Source: Diploptera punctata (lineage: Eukaryota > Arthropoda > Insecta > Blattodea > Blaberidae). From it: 64,000 nucleotides of DNA. The notes beneath the pieces are model-generated. The model did not search any database, was not told where the DNA came from, and saw only the letters and a list, made by a program, of their open reading frames with translations. The position numbers and the translations under genes were made by a program. The DNA is taken from contig JASPKZ010005705.1 of NCBI GenBank assembly GCA_030220185.1, positions 2,219,501-2,283,500 of the forward strand, given 5' to 3'. Below are positions 42,089 to 53,578 of this stretch, in pieces (position 1 is the first letter of the stretch; every line of letters starts with the position of its first letter).

Positions 42089-43091
42089 TCGCTGTCGATT
42101 AAGATACGTGGAATTGTTTACATTTTTTAAGAGAACAACCTCAATACCTTCGGAATTCGTTAAAAAAGCGATTATTAAAATGTAAGTTCATATGGGAGAC
42201 ATAGAGAAAGAAATTTAATTTCACCCATGTAAGAGTTTTGAAACGTCTTACGCTTGCAAAGTTAAGTCGTGTCCATAAAACGTCGTGATGCTGTGGTTAC
42301 TTTCAAAATATGGTTTCACCCCAGTCGTGATATTTTCTTTGCTTCATACCGGTTTCTGCAAAGGTCGTGGGGATTTTCCTCGGTAAGCACAGCGAGGGTA
42401 AATTCCCTTCCAAGTCCTCTTCATGCACGGGCATAACATTTTAACTTTATGTCAGGTCTATTAAGTTATATTTTTTATTATTTTTATTTAATCACCAATA
42501 ATGCGAACCCTATTTCATGTTAGGGTATTAGTTACAATACAATTAATTATTTACAGCAATTTAGAGTATGCTTAATTTCTAGCGTTACATAATAACGTAA
42601 TATGAACAAACAAATAAATTAATTAAGGAACCAAATACTAACTCAAAGTCTCTTAAAAATATAATAGATAAAGTCACACAGCTTTCTATAGCAACACTTC
42701 TTACATAAAATATTTGACAAAGGCAGTTGAAATATATAATGGCAATAACCTATTTTTTTAATATATTCATGTCTTTTGGAATCAAACGCGGGACACTCAA
42801 ATCACAGATGTGAGATAGTCTAGCTGGAGTTCTTACAAATACAGGTATCTGTACCTATTTTAAATCGTTCCAAATAATGTCCAAATTTACCGTGTCCAGT
42901 CATATTAGGCTATATTGTAGAGGTTTGTCTTTTATCTTTCTTCATTTATTAACAGTCAGCAGTAATCTAATCGATTAAGCATACACATGGGTTAAAAAGA
43001 GAAGATTATAATTTTGATCCATTAAAATGGATTTTTAAAAAGAGTAGCACGATTTTTAAGATTAAACGAGAAAACGCAAGGAAATATATAT
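42089..43091. other. About 1 kb without recognised features
   Basis: AT-rich. No motif, repeat or open frame I can support. Confidence 0.4.
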
Positions 43092-43640
43092 ACTAGCTAA
43101 TACCCTGGGTGCGTTGCTACACCCAAACAAATGAAATATTAAAGAAGAATGTATAATTATAAACCAAAAGGGAGAAGAATGTTGGGAAGACCATTGAAGA
43201 GATGGAAGGACCAATTCAACCTATAATGAGATCGGAACAGGCCATTGGGCTTAATCCTTGTTGTTGTTGATGATGATGATAAATTGGTATATGCAGAGAC
43301 GAACAAAACATGGCGGTTGCTAGTCAGTTTTTAATTTCGGATTTCAGGTAAACCTCCACTTCTAATTGTCGGATTTCGCTCATTTTTGGATAATAGCTAC
43401 CTCGGTTTATTTTAATAGAATATACTGAGTTTCGTTGTGAAACATTGAAAACAATGACCGCTACAGAGATTTTTAAATTTTCACTTCACGTGAGCTCCTA
43501 CATCTAGTGATTTTAAAGGGTCCAACTATCAATAAACAATCGAGGGACCCAAATAGACTTACACAAAAAAACAATTCATCAAAATGGTGCAGTCATTTTA
43601 GAGAAGTTCAGTGACAAACACACGTACAGAAGAATTATAT
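43092..43640 (+). repeat. R2 repeat copy with inserted LINE 3' end
   Basis: It has the left end 'actagctaataccctggg'. At about 43139-43290 a LINE-C-like 3' end interrupts it ('gggagaagaatgttgggaag' to 'gagatcggaacaggcc', then (TTG)n and (GAT)n). R2 then continues with 'gtcggatttcgctcattttt' to a (TA)n end. Confidence 0.65.
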
Positions 43641-44692
43641 ATATATAAAGATAATAGTAGAAGGTTTCATGAAGTTTCACATCATCTTCTTGAGCACAAA
43701 TTGGACGGTGTTATGCATCAACCGGCTAAGTGCCATTTAACAAAAAATAAGAGATTTTAATGCCAACTGATGCAATAGCTCATGAAGTAAGTGTACGCAC
43801 ACTTTTAGCACCAAATCTTTAAATATAGCCTTATTATTAAAGAAAAATGTAAAACGCCATCAGTGCAAACGTAAATGGCTATGAAACCAGATCTTCATAA
43901 ATGCTAGTCAAAATATTGCATCAATCAGCTAAGCGCCAATGTTCCCGCTCTTAGATTGTTGGTGCATAACTGTCAAACAAGGAAAATAACTTGCAATATC
44001 CAGTATTGTTAGTTTGGCGCTACAATAAATAGCGATTATTAACTTAAACTTTAAAAGCATTTTTCTCGAAACTTAGATAGCAGGTTGATGTATAATGCCA
44101 TTCAATTAAATCTACTTCAACTCTCCTTCACATTTACTGTCATTCCAATCTCCATCGTCCAATCCTTTATCCCTAATTACAACACTATCAATCCAAGTTA
44201 CTTTTGGCCGCCTTTTTTTTTATTTTTTCTTCTTCTATGAGGTGGCACCCTTTCTATTAATTATTTTTTTATTAAATACACAATTTTAAGTTTGAACATT
44301 TATATTTTGTTTAAACACACTGTTTATTTTATCTATTCTAGAAATTCCAGAAGAACAATTCCAAGAAATCCAATTCTGCAGAATTTAATGTACTTCTTGT
44401 TCTTGATTTTAATTCCCGTGTATCAGCAATGTATGTCACTGTACTCATTATTGTGTTAAAATTCTTTATTTTTATTTTATAATATTTTGATCCCATGAAA
44501 CACCATTTAATTTTGATATTGTAGATTTATCCTATCAATATTAGCATCACGATTTCCACCTCCGTTAATTTTTGCCAGAAAATATATAGGGCATATTCGT
44601 CACGCTTTTATTTTTCCATGTTCATCTTCGATTTATTTTCTATTACCATCACCAGCTAATCATATATTTAGTTTAAAACAAATCACTGAGGG

Positions 44693-44721
<29 letters not shown>
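43641..44721. other. About 1 kb without recognised features
   Basis: It ends in (TA)n at about 44695-44722. Nothing else recognised. Confidence 0.4.
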
Positions 44722-44727
<6 letters not shown>

Positions 44728-44903
44728 TATGAAAGTTTTCTTGGGTTTTCCGCGTCTTGGATTCACGTTCAGCCTCTGGCCACTGATTCCGCCATTATCA
44801 AGAATGATGGCATGTGGGATCATGCCGAAACGTCGGAATGAGTGGCCAGAGGCCGAACGTGAATCCAAGACGCGGTAAACCCAAGAAAACTTTCATATTC
44901 ATA
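44722..44903. repeat. 182-bp inverted repeat with ~68-bp arms
   Basis: The left arm starts 'tatgaatatgaaagttttct' (44722). The right arm ends with its reverse complement at 44903. A few mismatches occur. The ~45-bp centre holds 'gatggcatgtgggatcatgc' next to 'cgaaacgtcgg'. (TA)n arrays lie close on both sides. Confidence 0.88.
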
Positions 44904-44934
44904 CCTACATCCGCGAAAATCTGCAATATAACAC

Positions 44935-44981
44935 ACACACACACACACACACACACAATATATATATATATATATATATAT
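44935..44981. repeat. (AC)n then (TA)n
   Basis: Directly visible dinucleotide runs. Confidence 0.95.
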
Positions 44982-45136
44982 GGAATGATAAGAAAAATAA
45001 ATGGCTGGACGGGATTCGAACCCGGATCTCCGAGTCTGTACCTCAGCGTGATATCCATTACACTACCAGGCGAATCCAATTCAAACACCTATTTTTCTTA
45101 TATATGTATTATACTCTCCATTATTACTAGATGTCG
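44982..45136 (-). mobile_element. tRNA-derived element (SINE-6), copy 1
   Basis: On the minus strand, 45072-45003 folds as a tRNA. The acceptor strands gcctgg and ccaggc-like pair. The D arm contains 'tagtgtaatggatatcac'. The anticodon arm is ctgag-gtacaga-ctc.g, and the T arm contains ggttcgaatcc. The loop would give anticodon ACA, which is not used in eukaryotes, so it is a tRNA-like head and not a working tRNA. Confidence 0.75.
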
Positions 45137-45246
45137 CGAGAAAACTGTCTTCACTGCCATCTAGTAGCTGACTATATCAAGTAAGCAAATTAAAGAGAAT
45201 ATTTATTTTACTTTATAGCAGTGACGCTTTATCGATGTTATTATTA

Positions 45247-45624
45247 AATCTTTAACATTGAGCAATGCAAGCTTAATATGGAATGATAAGAAAAATAAAT
45301 GCCTGGACGGGATTCGAATCCGGATCTCTGAGTCTGTACCTCAGCGTGATATCCATTACACTACCAGGCGAATCCAATTCAAACACCTATTTTTCTTATA
45401 TATGTATTATACTCTCCATTATTACTCCATTATTTCTCGCGACATCTAGTAATAATGGAGAGTATAATACATATATAAGAAAAATAGGTGTTTGAATTGG
45501 ATTCGCCTGGTAGTGTAATGGATATCACGCTGAGGTACAGACTCAGAGATCCGGATTCGAATCCCGTCCAGGCATTTATTTTTCTTATCATTCCATATTA
45601 AGCTTGCATTGCTCAATGTTAAAT
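45247..45624. repeat. Long inverted repeat of two SINE-6 copies
   Basis: The arms 45247-45426 and 45448-45624 are almost perfect reverse complements, with a 21-bp spacer. Each arm contains the tRNA-like head described for copy 1 (minus in the left arm, plus in the right arm at about 45505-45575) and the flank 'taacattgagcaatgcaagc'. Confidence 0.93.
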
Positions 45625-46091
45625 ATTTAATTATAACATATATTTATATTTATATACATAGTCCACCGCTATGGTCTCCTGACGAAATCACAGGACGCTG
45701 GATGGGCATACAAATATACAGGTACAATAAACAAAACAAAATAAATAAATAGTACAAGGCCAACCTGCATCCCTAAAAAAAATCTCGACAAAGTAAAATA
45801 AAACCGTACCTGAAGCACAACGATAGTTCAATTTCATATTTAACTGAGTATGTTACTTCCATGACCGTAAGTATGTTTCCAAGCTTCCATAACAGGTTTA
45901 ATCATGCTTCCACAAGCATGATTGAAATGTCTTCAATTACAAGCCGCTTGTGCAAACATGTTTGAACAAACTTTCAGCATATACAAACCTATCTCCTGCT
46001 CCTGCTGATGATAGTCCCCGAAAGGCCTACAGAGAATTAATAGTTAAAGTTGAGGAGATAACCTATTACTTAATTTTATATTGTAATTTCC
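45625..46091. other. Spacer with SINE scrap and shared segment
   Basis: 'gtccaccgctatggtctcct' at 45660 is a SINE-1 head scrap. A perfect 10-bp hairpin (aatcatgctt/aagcatgatt, loop ccac) lies at 45899-45922. Segment 45985-46065 repeats 36470-36555. Confidence 0.5.
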
Positions 46092-46600
46092 TCCTCCTCC
46101 TTCTTCTTCTTCTATTACAAGGTTTAGGCTATGCAGCCTGTTCCGGCGAAGTTAAAAGTGGAGTCCATCTTCTACGTGGTCGGCCAACATCTCTTGTTCC
46201 TCTGGGATTATACAGGAAGGTTCTTTTTGGTATTCTTTCGTTGTTCATTCTCATTAAGTGATCTGTCCATTTCTTATTATTTTCGCTGATTTTATCTTCA
46301 ATTTTATATCTATTTAATTCTTCTCGTATAGTTTCATTCCTTATTCTATCCGTTCTTGTGCATCCTTTCACATTAAGTAAAAACAGCATTTCCGCAGTCT
46401 GTATCCTGCTTTTATCTCTTGATTTCATTATCCAATTTTCACTTCCATACAACAACAAAGGAACAGCCATTGTTTTATATAATTTAAGTTTCGTATCTTT
46501 CCTTGTTTTCCGACCTAAGGTTCTTTTTATGGTTCCACAAATAGCCTGAAATGTATTTACTTTATTTTTAACTTTATTTACTTTATTATTGTAATTTTAA
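46092..46600 (-). mobile_element. LINE-C, 3' fragment
   Basis: The minus frame 46129-46470 encodes 'MAVPLLLYGSENWIMKSRDK', then 'LNRYKIEDKISENNKKWTDH' and 'RRRWTPLLTSPEQAA'. It ends near 46095 with a (GAA)n tail (cttcttctt on the plus strand). The RT core is lost. Confidence 0.85.
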
Positions 46601-46689
46601 TTTTATAAATAAAAAAATATTTTTTAATTCTCTTCGTTATATTAACAATTTAAAAATTGCTTTTAGGCGTACAACTCAAAGCTATAATA

Positions 46690-47420
46690 AACTGGTAGTG
46701 TTATTAGGCGATAACGAGGAGATACTAGGGGCCAACCCGCACACACTATTGAGTAACACTAAGAAATTGGGACTGCAAGTAAACATCAATAAAACTAAAC
46801 ATAAACGGTCTCGCATAGAAATACATCTTGTAATGTAAATGAACAGTTAATGACAAATGCGGAAAGTTTGAAGAAGTGGCTGAATGCAAATACCTAGGAA
46901 CAATAGTTCAAACAGGAATGAGAAAGGAATTAAATAGGCTCAATTCCGGAAATGCATGCTATTGTGCATTACAATGACTCTTGTCCCAACACTTCTAAAA
47001 AAACTGCAAACATATACGAATGTTAGTCTTCCAATTATACTCGTATTATATGAATGTGAAACATGAACTCTTCATTTAAGAGTAGAAAACAATTAGGAAT
47101 ATTTGAGAATAAAGCTCTTAAAAAAATTGGACCAAAGATGAACAGACAGGAGAATTGAGAAGACTAAATAACAGCGAGCCACATGTATAATAACAATAAG
47201 AACAGTTTAGTATCTTAGACTATGAGAGCCGAGCATGTGGCATGAATGGGGAATGAAATATGGGCATGGGAACTTGTAGGAAAACAGCTAGTAAAGAGCC
47301 CAAGAATATGGTCGGAGAATAACATTAACCATAATTTGAGGGAGGTAGATTTACAGGGGATGATTGAAAAACATTAGTTCAAGATAGTGATGCATGGAGA
47401 GCTTATGTCCACGCGGAAGT
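46690..47420 (+). mobile_element. RTE-A LINE, 3' fragment, decayed
   Basis: It starts just after the RT catalytic motif ('gcgataacgaggagatacta') and ends at 'gcttatgtccacgcgg', missing the very last bases. Many small indels are present. Confidence 0.8.
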
Positions 47421-48136
47421 TAGTTTAGTTAGATAATCCCTCGTCGACATGTCTCTAACTTGCACGCAATCTTATTTTTGTCAAAAATAGTTTCTCTGTT
47501 TGCTTAAACACTTAAGACTTTTGACGTGAAAAGTATATGTAAGTAATTGTTGTATCTTGTTTATAATGGATACCGGTAAGCGATTTACAGGGTTATTAAA
47601 GTACCGGTGTTATTTACGGGAGAAGAGGAGACAGGTATAAAAAAATCTGTAACTTTCTCACTGTAATTTAAAGTTATGAATAATACAATTTGTTTTAAGC
47701 CCTAATAGAAAACATACAGTGATGGCTGAAATTTGTTGAACTTACCAAAAGTTGACTTGAAGACGAAACACTTAAGTTATACTTCTGTAAGAACACAACA
47801 TCCATACAAAGCCGGCTCTCGGCACCATCTGGCGGTCCCCTCCAGCTGTGTCGACCCGACCTATCATAACAAAAACAGACATGCGCACTTGCTCATTCAT
47901 ATACATTCGCACACTACGGTCCATTGTTACCGAGAATTGAATCGTGTCAGTACAGAAAAACCATAAAAAGGTGATCCCATTATAGGCCTTGAGAAGTTCT
48001 TAGGATGAGAGGAGGTTAAGGCTCGCACATTTCTAGGCTAGACGGTCGGCACGAGTTATCAGCCCTGTTTGATGACCGCCTTTACCCCCAGAACATGTCT
48101 GGCACTCATTTAACCGTACTTTATTATAATGTAATA
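47421..48136. other. Spacer
   Basis: A 77-codon frame at 47733-47966 has no recognised motif. Otherwise nothing seen. Confidence 0.4.
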
Positions 48137-48269
48137 CATCGTTTCCCAACCTTTGGTTCGCGAATCACCAGGGGGTTCGCAAAATATTTCAAGGGATTCG
48201 CCAAAACTTTTCCGTAATGGTGAGTTTCGAGGTTAGGCTTATTATTGTTTCCTTCATTTCTGCGGCATT

Positions 48270-48272
48270 GTC

Positions 48273-48338
<66 letters not shown>

Positions 48339-48395
48339 TAATAATAATACTAATAATAACTTATTATTGTTATTATTATTATTAATTTGAAATTA
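48270..48395. repeat. (TAA)n/(TTA)n microsatellite
   Basis: A direct TAA run switches to TTA near 48360. Confidence 0.95.
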
Positions 48396-48431
48396 AATTA
48401 ACCCTATAATGGCCCTTGTCACATCGGGGAT

Positions 48432-49115
48432 TTATCATAAGTAATGCCACGAGTAGTGGCATTTGTTAGGACTATTTAACGAATAAAATTAAGCTGTTCA
48501 CTCACAAATCATTATTTAACTATAGTTATTTTAAAATATTTATAGCTATATTTAATGTAAACGGCGATGTTTGAAAACAAATGAGAAACGATAGGTACGC
48601 TTCCTCTGCTTCTTTTGTTTATCACTGCTACCAGATCATACTATTTATTGCCAAAGGAACGCAATATTGTAAGAATGCTCTCTAGTGGAGAAAAAATGAA
48701 ACACATCAAACTGTATATTAATTCATTTCTGATGTCGTATGATGTAAATATGACAATTATATTTTTCTGGATTATTACTTGGGGGGGAAAAAAATACATT
48801 TAAGAAAGTGCAAACAGTGGTTTCTTTTTTTGGTGGTATAATAAATTGCTACAAATGTTTTTATATTAACTCCTGCAAGCGCTATGTGTTGACATCTATG
48901 CACTATATATACAATTTGGTAGCCGTATTTCTTACAGGCCCAGTCACTACAAAATAATGGTCAGACCTGTTCAGAATATTAAAAAGGAGGAGCTTTCTTT
49001 AATATGGTAAATATAACACTGATAAATATTTCATGAAACACGACTCTGATTGGTTGTAAAACAGAAATCATTGAAACGTGATTTGTCGTTGACTCCCATT
49101 TGAGGCATGAGTCAC
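48432..49115 (+). mobile_element. R1 non-autonomous element, copy 5
   Basis: It aligns with copy 1 closely, but lacks the left hairpin region ('gccacgagtagtggcatttg' joins directly). The right end is 'tgaggcatgagt'. It is nested in the outer hAT. Confidence 0.82.
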
Positions 49116-49252
49116 GTTATTTCCATAATAAATCAATATTTACCGCGAATGCCTGATTTACAGTTATGGAACAACATTAGGAATGCATTTGATTTCGTTA
49201 CAATAGAAATTTAGTCTGCCAGCTTGTGTTCTAACAATACTAGCAACACTAC

Positions 49253-52200
49253 CATGGGCGTAGCCAGCATTGGATTAAGGGGGGTGCAATTTTTTTTCTG
49301 GACTGTATACCTTCCGGGTACAAACGAACAAATAAAAAATACAAAATACTACCTTTATTTTTTTAACTTACCTCAATATATTTCGGAAGAAAACTACAGC
49401 GCTATTGAAGAGGAAATATGAATAATAATAGTGAAGTAACTGAAATTTTTAGGCTTGGCGAACTAAATTTTTTTGTCAAGATTACTTCTTAATTGTTATA
49501 CTTAGTTGTATTGAAAATATTAGCTGTATTTTAGCTACTAATAAAGTACAACAGCTCACATAGTTCGACTCGTTTTTTTCGTTTGAGAACATTTTTACGT
49601 GCTTTTTGTTTGAATTTTTCAATATAATTTTAATAAGTTGTGCAGACTGAGTATACACAGGCCATTAAGGCGATTTTCTGCCATTGTAGAATGGCACCAT
49701 GTCTTCATTCTTCTTAGGGTGCTAAAAGTGTGTTCAATCGACGCTGTCGTGCATTGTAAAGACAGGCTTTTTTGATGGGTGGGAAAAAATCGCACTCGTC
49801 CACGATGTTAACGAAAACACCTTCTTTATCCTTGTCACTTCGTTTCATCCACATACGGTGCCATAGTTCAATTTCGGTGGACAACCCTCAATTTTATAAT
49901 ACGCTGAAATTTTGCTCGCCGTTGTTTGGGCATCTTTCAGAGATTTTTAGGTTCTTAGGGTGCAGCATTTGAAGTTCAAAAGGAGAAACTGCTGTTCTCC
50001 AAATCTGTCCGGCTAAGCTGTGTGAAAGGAATCCAAGTAGGGATTTAAGATGGCCACCTTAAAGTAATCTTCGGGATTACATTGTGGATTAGCTCAATGT
50101 GTCTGCTTATTGGATATCTACACACCTAGCTCAGAAGCAATAGTCTCCATCTCTTTCATGATGCCTTAGGAGATCTCATAACTTTTTATTTTTGCGATTA
50201 TCTATTACCATGCTTTTAATGCCTTCTACATGGGTCATGCATTGAATTAAATCTATAGCCACGGCTTGCAGCGAATTAACGACAGGTTCCAAATAACTAG
50301 AATATTTTGTCATGCACAAACAAAAGATGAAAGTACTTCTACTTGCAGCAGCATTTAATTGATCAGCTTGTGTTTGGCTTGGTGCGTTTCTTTCTACGAC
50401 AATCAATTTCAGGCCATTCATCAATTCCAAAAAGTGTTTCTTAAATATCCCAATACTTTTATATTTTTGCGACCAACGTGTTTCGCAGAGCATAGGGGAG
50501 CTTGGGATGTGCAGTCTTTTCAACAGCAATTCTCCAAAAAAATTTATAATATCCTTAATTGTAGCTACCGTGTTTCTCACCTCGGGCTCACTATTCAAAT
50601 AATTTACCACAAAGCGATTTTGTGGCTCGTGCAATGGAAGTAAATACTTTTGGGAAAAAACTCGCGCAGACGTTTCTGGAATCCGTTGTCTTTTCCTGCC
50701 ATTATTGAGAAGTCGTCATAGCCCTGGCCGATACATTTGTGCGGGTCAATACCTATCTCTTTGAAAAAAAAAACTCAATTTCTACAGAAATTGATTGGGC
50801 ACCCATTCTTTTCAGTTCAACAAAGCCCAAACACTCTTTTCGAATTGTATTCAGTATCTCATCAAAAAACCGCACACGAATGGACCGTTGCTCCTTTCCA
50901 GAAATGTCACAGCTTTTATCATTTTTTTTAGCATTTTAGCATTTTTTTTGCATTATCCGCAATCATTTTTTTTACCTTAAGTCACATAATTCAATCAATT
51001 CATTTTTAATTTGTGGAGAAAGATAGATAGCATTCTTGGCGTTTAAATGAGGTTTTAAGCTTATATCACCGGCATCAATTCTCAACTGAATCAAATCCCT
51101 GAAGACGCCTTCGTCCTGTGTTTTACCCCTTAAATGGTATCCAAGTTGGAAGACAACTATTTCAAGTTACCCGCCTCAATCTTCTTATAGTCACTTACGA
51201 GTTTTTGGCTAACAGGGGCCTCACTTAAAAACAAGCGTGCTGACTGCGCAGCTTCCACATGCCAGCGGCTCTCATAATGTTTTTTGGCGAATTCATGCAT
51301 TTTGAAAAACGTCTGGAAAGGCCTCACTATGAATGACCCTTTAACGCCCCTCAAAATATGTGGGGAGAATAGAACACAATATAAACAGAGTGCACCTTTG
51401 AGCCTTGCGGAATACTTTAGCCAGGGGGTATACTGTTAGTTCCAATAATACTTGAATTTCCGTTTTAAATGTTCAGCATATTTGCTGAAATTGTAGCTTT
51501 CGGGTGGACTCCAGCAGTTTATCAGAAGTTTTACTTTATCTTCTTTAATCATTAGCGCTGTACTCTCGAACCAGTTTCCAATACCATTAGGTGGCTAAAT
51601 AGTGGGTGAATCTTCTTCTTCGGATGTGATGAATTCTGAACTATCCGGGGAGAAACAATACTGCAATGATATAACTTGTGTACTTACTTACCAAAGAATT
51701 TTCTTATATCCATTTTTACGCATACACGCATAAATACGCATAGTTCAACGTTGAAGCATGAGTCTAGAACCTTCGAGTAAAGAATATGTCAATTGAATAA
51801 TTATTTGGGGCTATCGAACGTGTTGGAAAACATGAGACATAGTCATGGCGAACCTTTGGCCAATCACGGTAGGTGAGTGATGCTAATATAAGGCTGTAAA
51901 AAAAAGGCATTAATTTCAGAAGTGTGTACGGCCAATGAAAGAGTCAAGGTCAGGCAGGCGAAGCTTCTACAAGCGTATAAACTCAACTACTCAGCTGAAA
52001 TTCGAGAAGTGAATGCTGCGTTAGCCGTTCACAATAGAGATCTAGAATTTTCTGGCGTACTGACGATGCCTATTTCCACTGGGACAGATACTTTATAGAT
52101 AGATAGATATATCACATCGATTGGGTTTGGCGGGCTTAATATTATTTTTGTAATTATTTTTACGTCTATTTTTAACATTTTACATCTAATTTCGGATAGA

Positions 52201-52288
52201 ATAAAATCCAATTATATCTAGTGTTAATTGATCAAAAATCAAGGGGAGTGCAACGGCACCACCCTGCACCCACCTCGCTACGCCCATG
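49253..52288 (-). mobile_element. hAT element with decayed ZMYM/TTF-type transposase
   Basis: The ends are catgggcgtagc and its reverse complement gctacgcccatg, a 12-bp perfect inverted repeat. The flanks are aacactac (49245-49252) and aacactcc (52289-52296), an 8-bp duplication with one mismatch. The 3,036-bp body encodes a broken minus-strand transposase. The element sits inside the outer hAT 48137-52721. Confidence 0.92.
49560..51530 (-). pseudogene. hAT transposase, TTF-zinc-finger/ZMYM1-like, broken
   Basis: In minus-strand order: 'INCWSPPESYNFSKYAEHLK' with 'RKFKYYW' (TTF-type DNA-binding region, about 51525-51440), and 'LKGALCLYCVLFSP' (about 51400) with the paired Cys. Next come 'PFQTFFKMHEFAKKHYESRW' (51157-51354 frame), then 'RLHIPSSPMLCETRWSQKYK' in the frame 50176-50634. 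The last is a hallmark of the RNase H-like hAT fold. Finally 'DECDFFPPIKKACLYNARQR' (about 49800) belongs to the C-terminal dimerisation region. Multiple stops and shifts make it non-functional. The family's protein excises and reinserts hAT elements with 8-bp duplications. It belongs to the ZMYM1-like hAT group, judged from memory of that family. Confidence 0.85.
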
Positions 52289-52721
52289 AACACTCCCAAG
52301 GAACAGTTACATGCCGGTGACGCCTTTGATTTAATATGTTAATGTGGATTTTCAACTAACTTATATTTTATTTTGTATTTTCAACAATAGTCTACTTCTT
52401 TCTTTGTGACAAATGCAATAAGTTGTCAGTTATGTATCAGAATCGTTGAAAAATGGAAGTTTGAAAGGAAACATGAAGAGGTGAGTAATTACAATGAAAA
52501 CTTGTATTTATTATTGCAACTAGGCCTACATATTGTGTAACTTTTAAGCCGTAACTTCAGGTTTTAACCATTAAGGGTTAAGTTAATTTAAGGTTATTAA
52601 ACCTTTTGCCTGGAATTAAATGTTATGCATGTCAACTGTATGTATATTTTAAAGTCAGTGGTTACCCAACTCAGATTGTTCTTGAAGAGGTTCGCGAGTC
52701 GAAAAAGGTTGGGAACCGCTG

Positions 52722-52828
52722 ATCTAATACGATAGTTGACTACTTAGTGATACATTTTAGATTATCCTACGAAATAATAATGAGCCTATAAATTTAGTAT
52801 TTTGATCAAAGATTCTTATCCGTGAGGG
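52722..52828. other. Short spacer
   Basis: It begins with the right duplication of the outer hAT. Nothing else recognised. Confidence 0.4.
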
Positions 52829-53262
52829 GAAAGAAAATTATGCACCACTATTATTATTACTTTTTAGAAGAACTAAAACGTAGTATTGAATGCACTTACT
52901 TAGGAACAAAATTAGACCATTCGGGCGATAACACAGTGGAAATTAAAAATAGAATCGCTCAAACAAAACAAGCAATAAATGCTTTAAACTCTGTTTGGTG
53001 GAGCAAAAATATTTAAAAAAAAAACCAGAAAATTACAAATATATCAAACCATAATTCAGAGCATTTTAACATATGGTGCTGAAGTCTGGCAAATTCCTAC
53101 CAGGGAAACGAAAAGAATTCTAAGTACAGAAATGGATGTTTTAAGAAGATCAGCTGGAAAATCTAGAATGGATAGAATACAAAATAAAGAAATAAGGGAA
53201 ATTATGGGTGTAGAAGAGGAGCCGGACATCATAGACATTATAGAAAAGAAAAGATTACAGTG

Positions 53263-53375
53263 GGATTAAATAGAAATATTGATAAAATCCCCTTCCACCC
53301 TTACTTTTCTATTAAAGATACATTTGGCTTTATAGTTCTAATTATAGTATTAGCAATTTTAACCTTAAAAGAACC
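53263..53375 (+). pseudogene. NUMT: mitochondrial cytochrome b, part 1
   Basis: The frame reads '[20 protein letters not shown]' and ends at '...LKEP'. With the invertebrate mitochondrial code AGA becomes Ser (GLNSN) and ATA becomes Met, matching arthropod cytochrome b. It is a nuclear copy of mitochondrial DNA: it sits inside a LINE and continues at 56658 after the RTE-A insertion. It has no function in the nucleus. Confidence 0.95.
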
Positions 53376-53578
53376 CCCTCCATGGTATCTTTACCTTGTC
53401 GTGGTGGAGTGGCTTGTGTGCTTAAATGATCCTGAGAGCTATGCCGGCGGTAGCATTGCTGCCGATAGGGTTACCCATGCCGGACTGGTCGAAGGTGATA
53501 AGCCAGACGAAATAAGTACCTTGGTCGAAAGAGTGACGATCTTTCACCGTAAAAATACAACCGTCAAGAAATGCGGAC

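Larger units (their letters stand above)
48137..52721. mobile_element. hAT-type element carrying R1 and a second hAT
   Basis: The left end 'catcgtttcccaacctttgg' and the right end (reverse complement 'cagcggttcccaaccttttt') are inverted repeats of the CAG.GGTTCCCAACC kind known from hAT-Charlie-like elements. The candidate 8-bp duplication is atgtaata (48129-48136) and atctaata (52722-52729), one mismatch. Removing the inserts (48432-49115 and 49253-52288) leaves under 1 kb of its own sequence. No transposase of its own was seen. Confidence 0.8.

Noticed and set aside
45003..45575. tRNA genes suggested by good cloverleaf-like sequences
   Set aside because: The anticodon would be ACA, unused in eukaryotes. 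Stems have mismatches, and three copies share flanks, so they are SINE heads.
45899..45922. Perfect 10-bp hairpin resembling a terminator
   Set aside because: There is no T-run and no gene beside it. In nuclear DNA a short palindrome like this is not informative.
50176..51354. A host ZMYM1-like gene on the minus strand
   Set aside because: Stops and shifts interrupt it, and it sits between hAT inverted repeats with an 8-bp duplication, so it is a transposase pseudogene.
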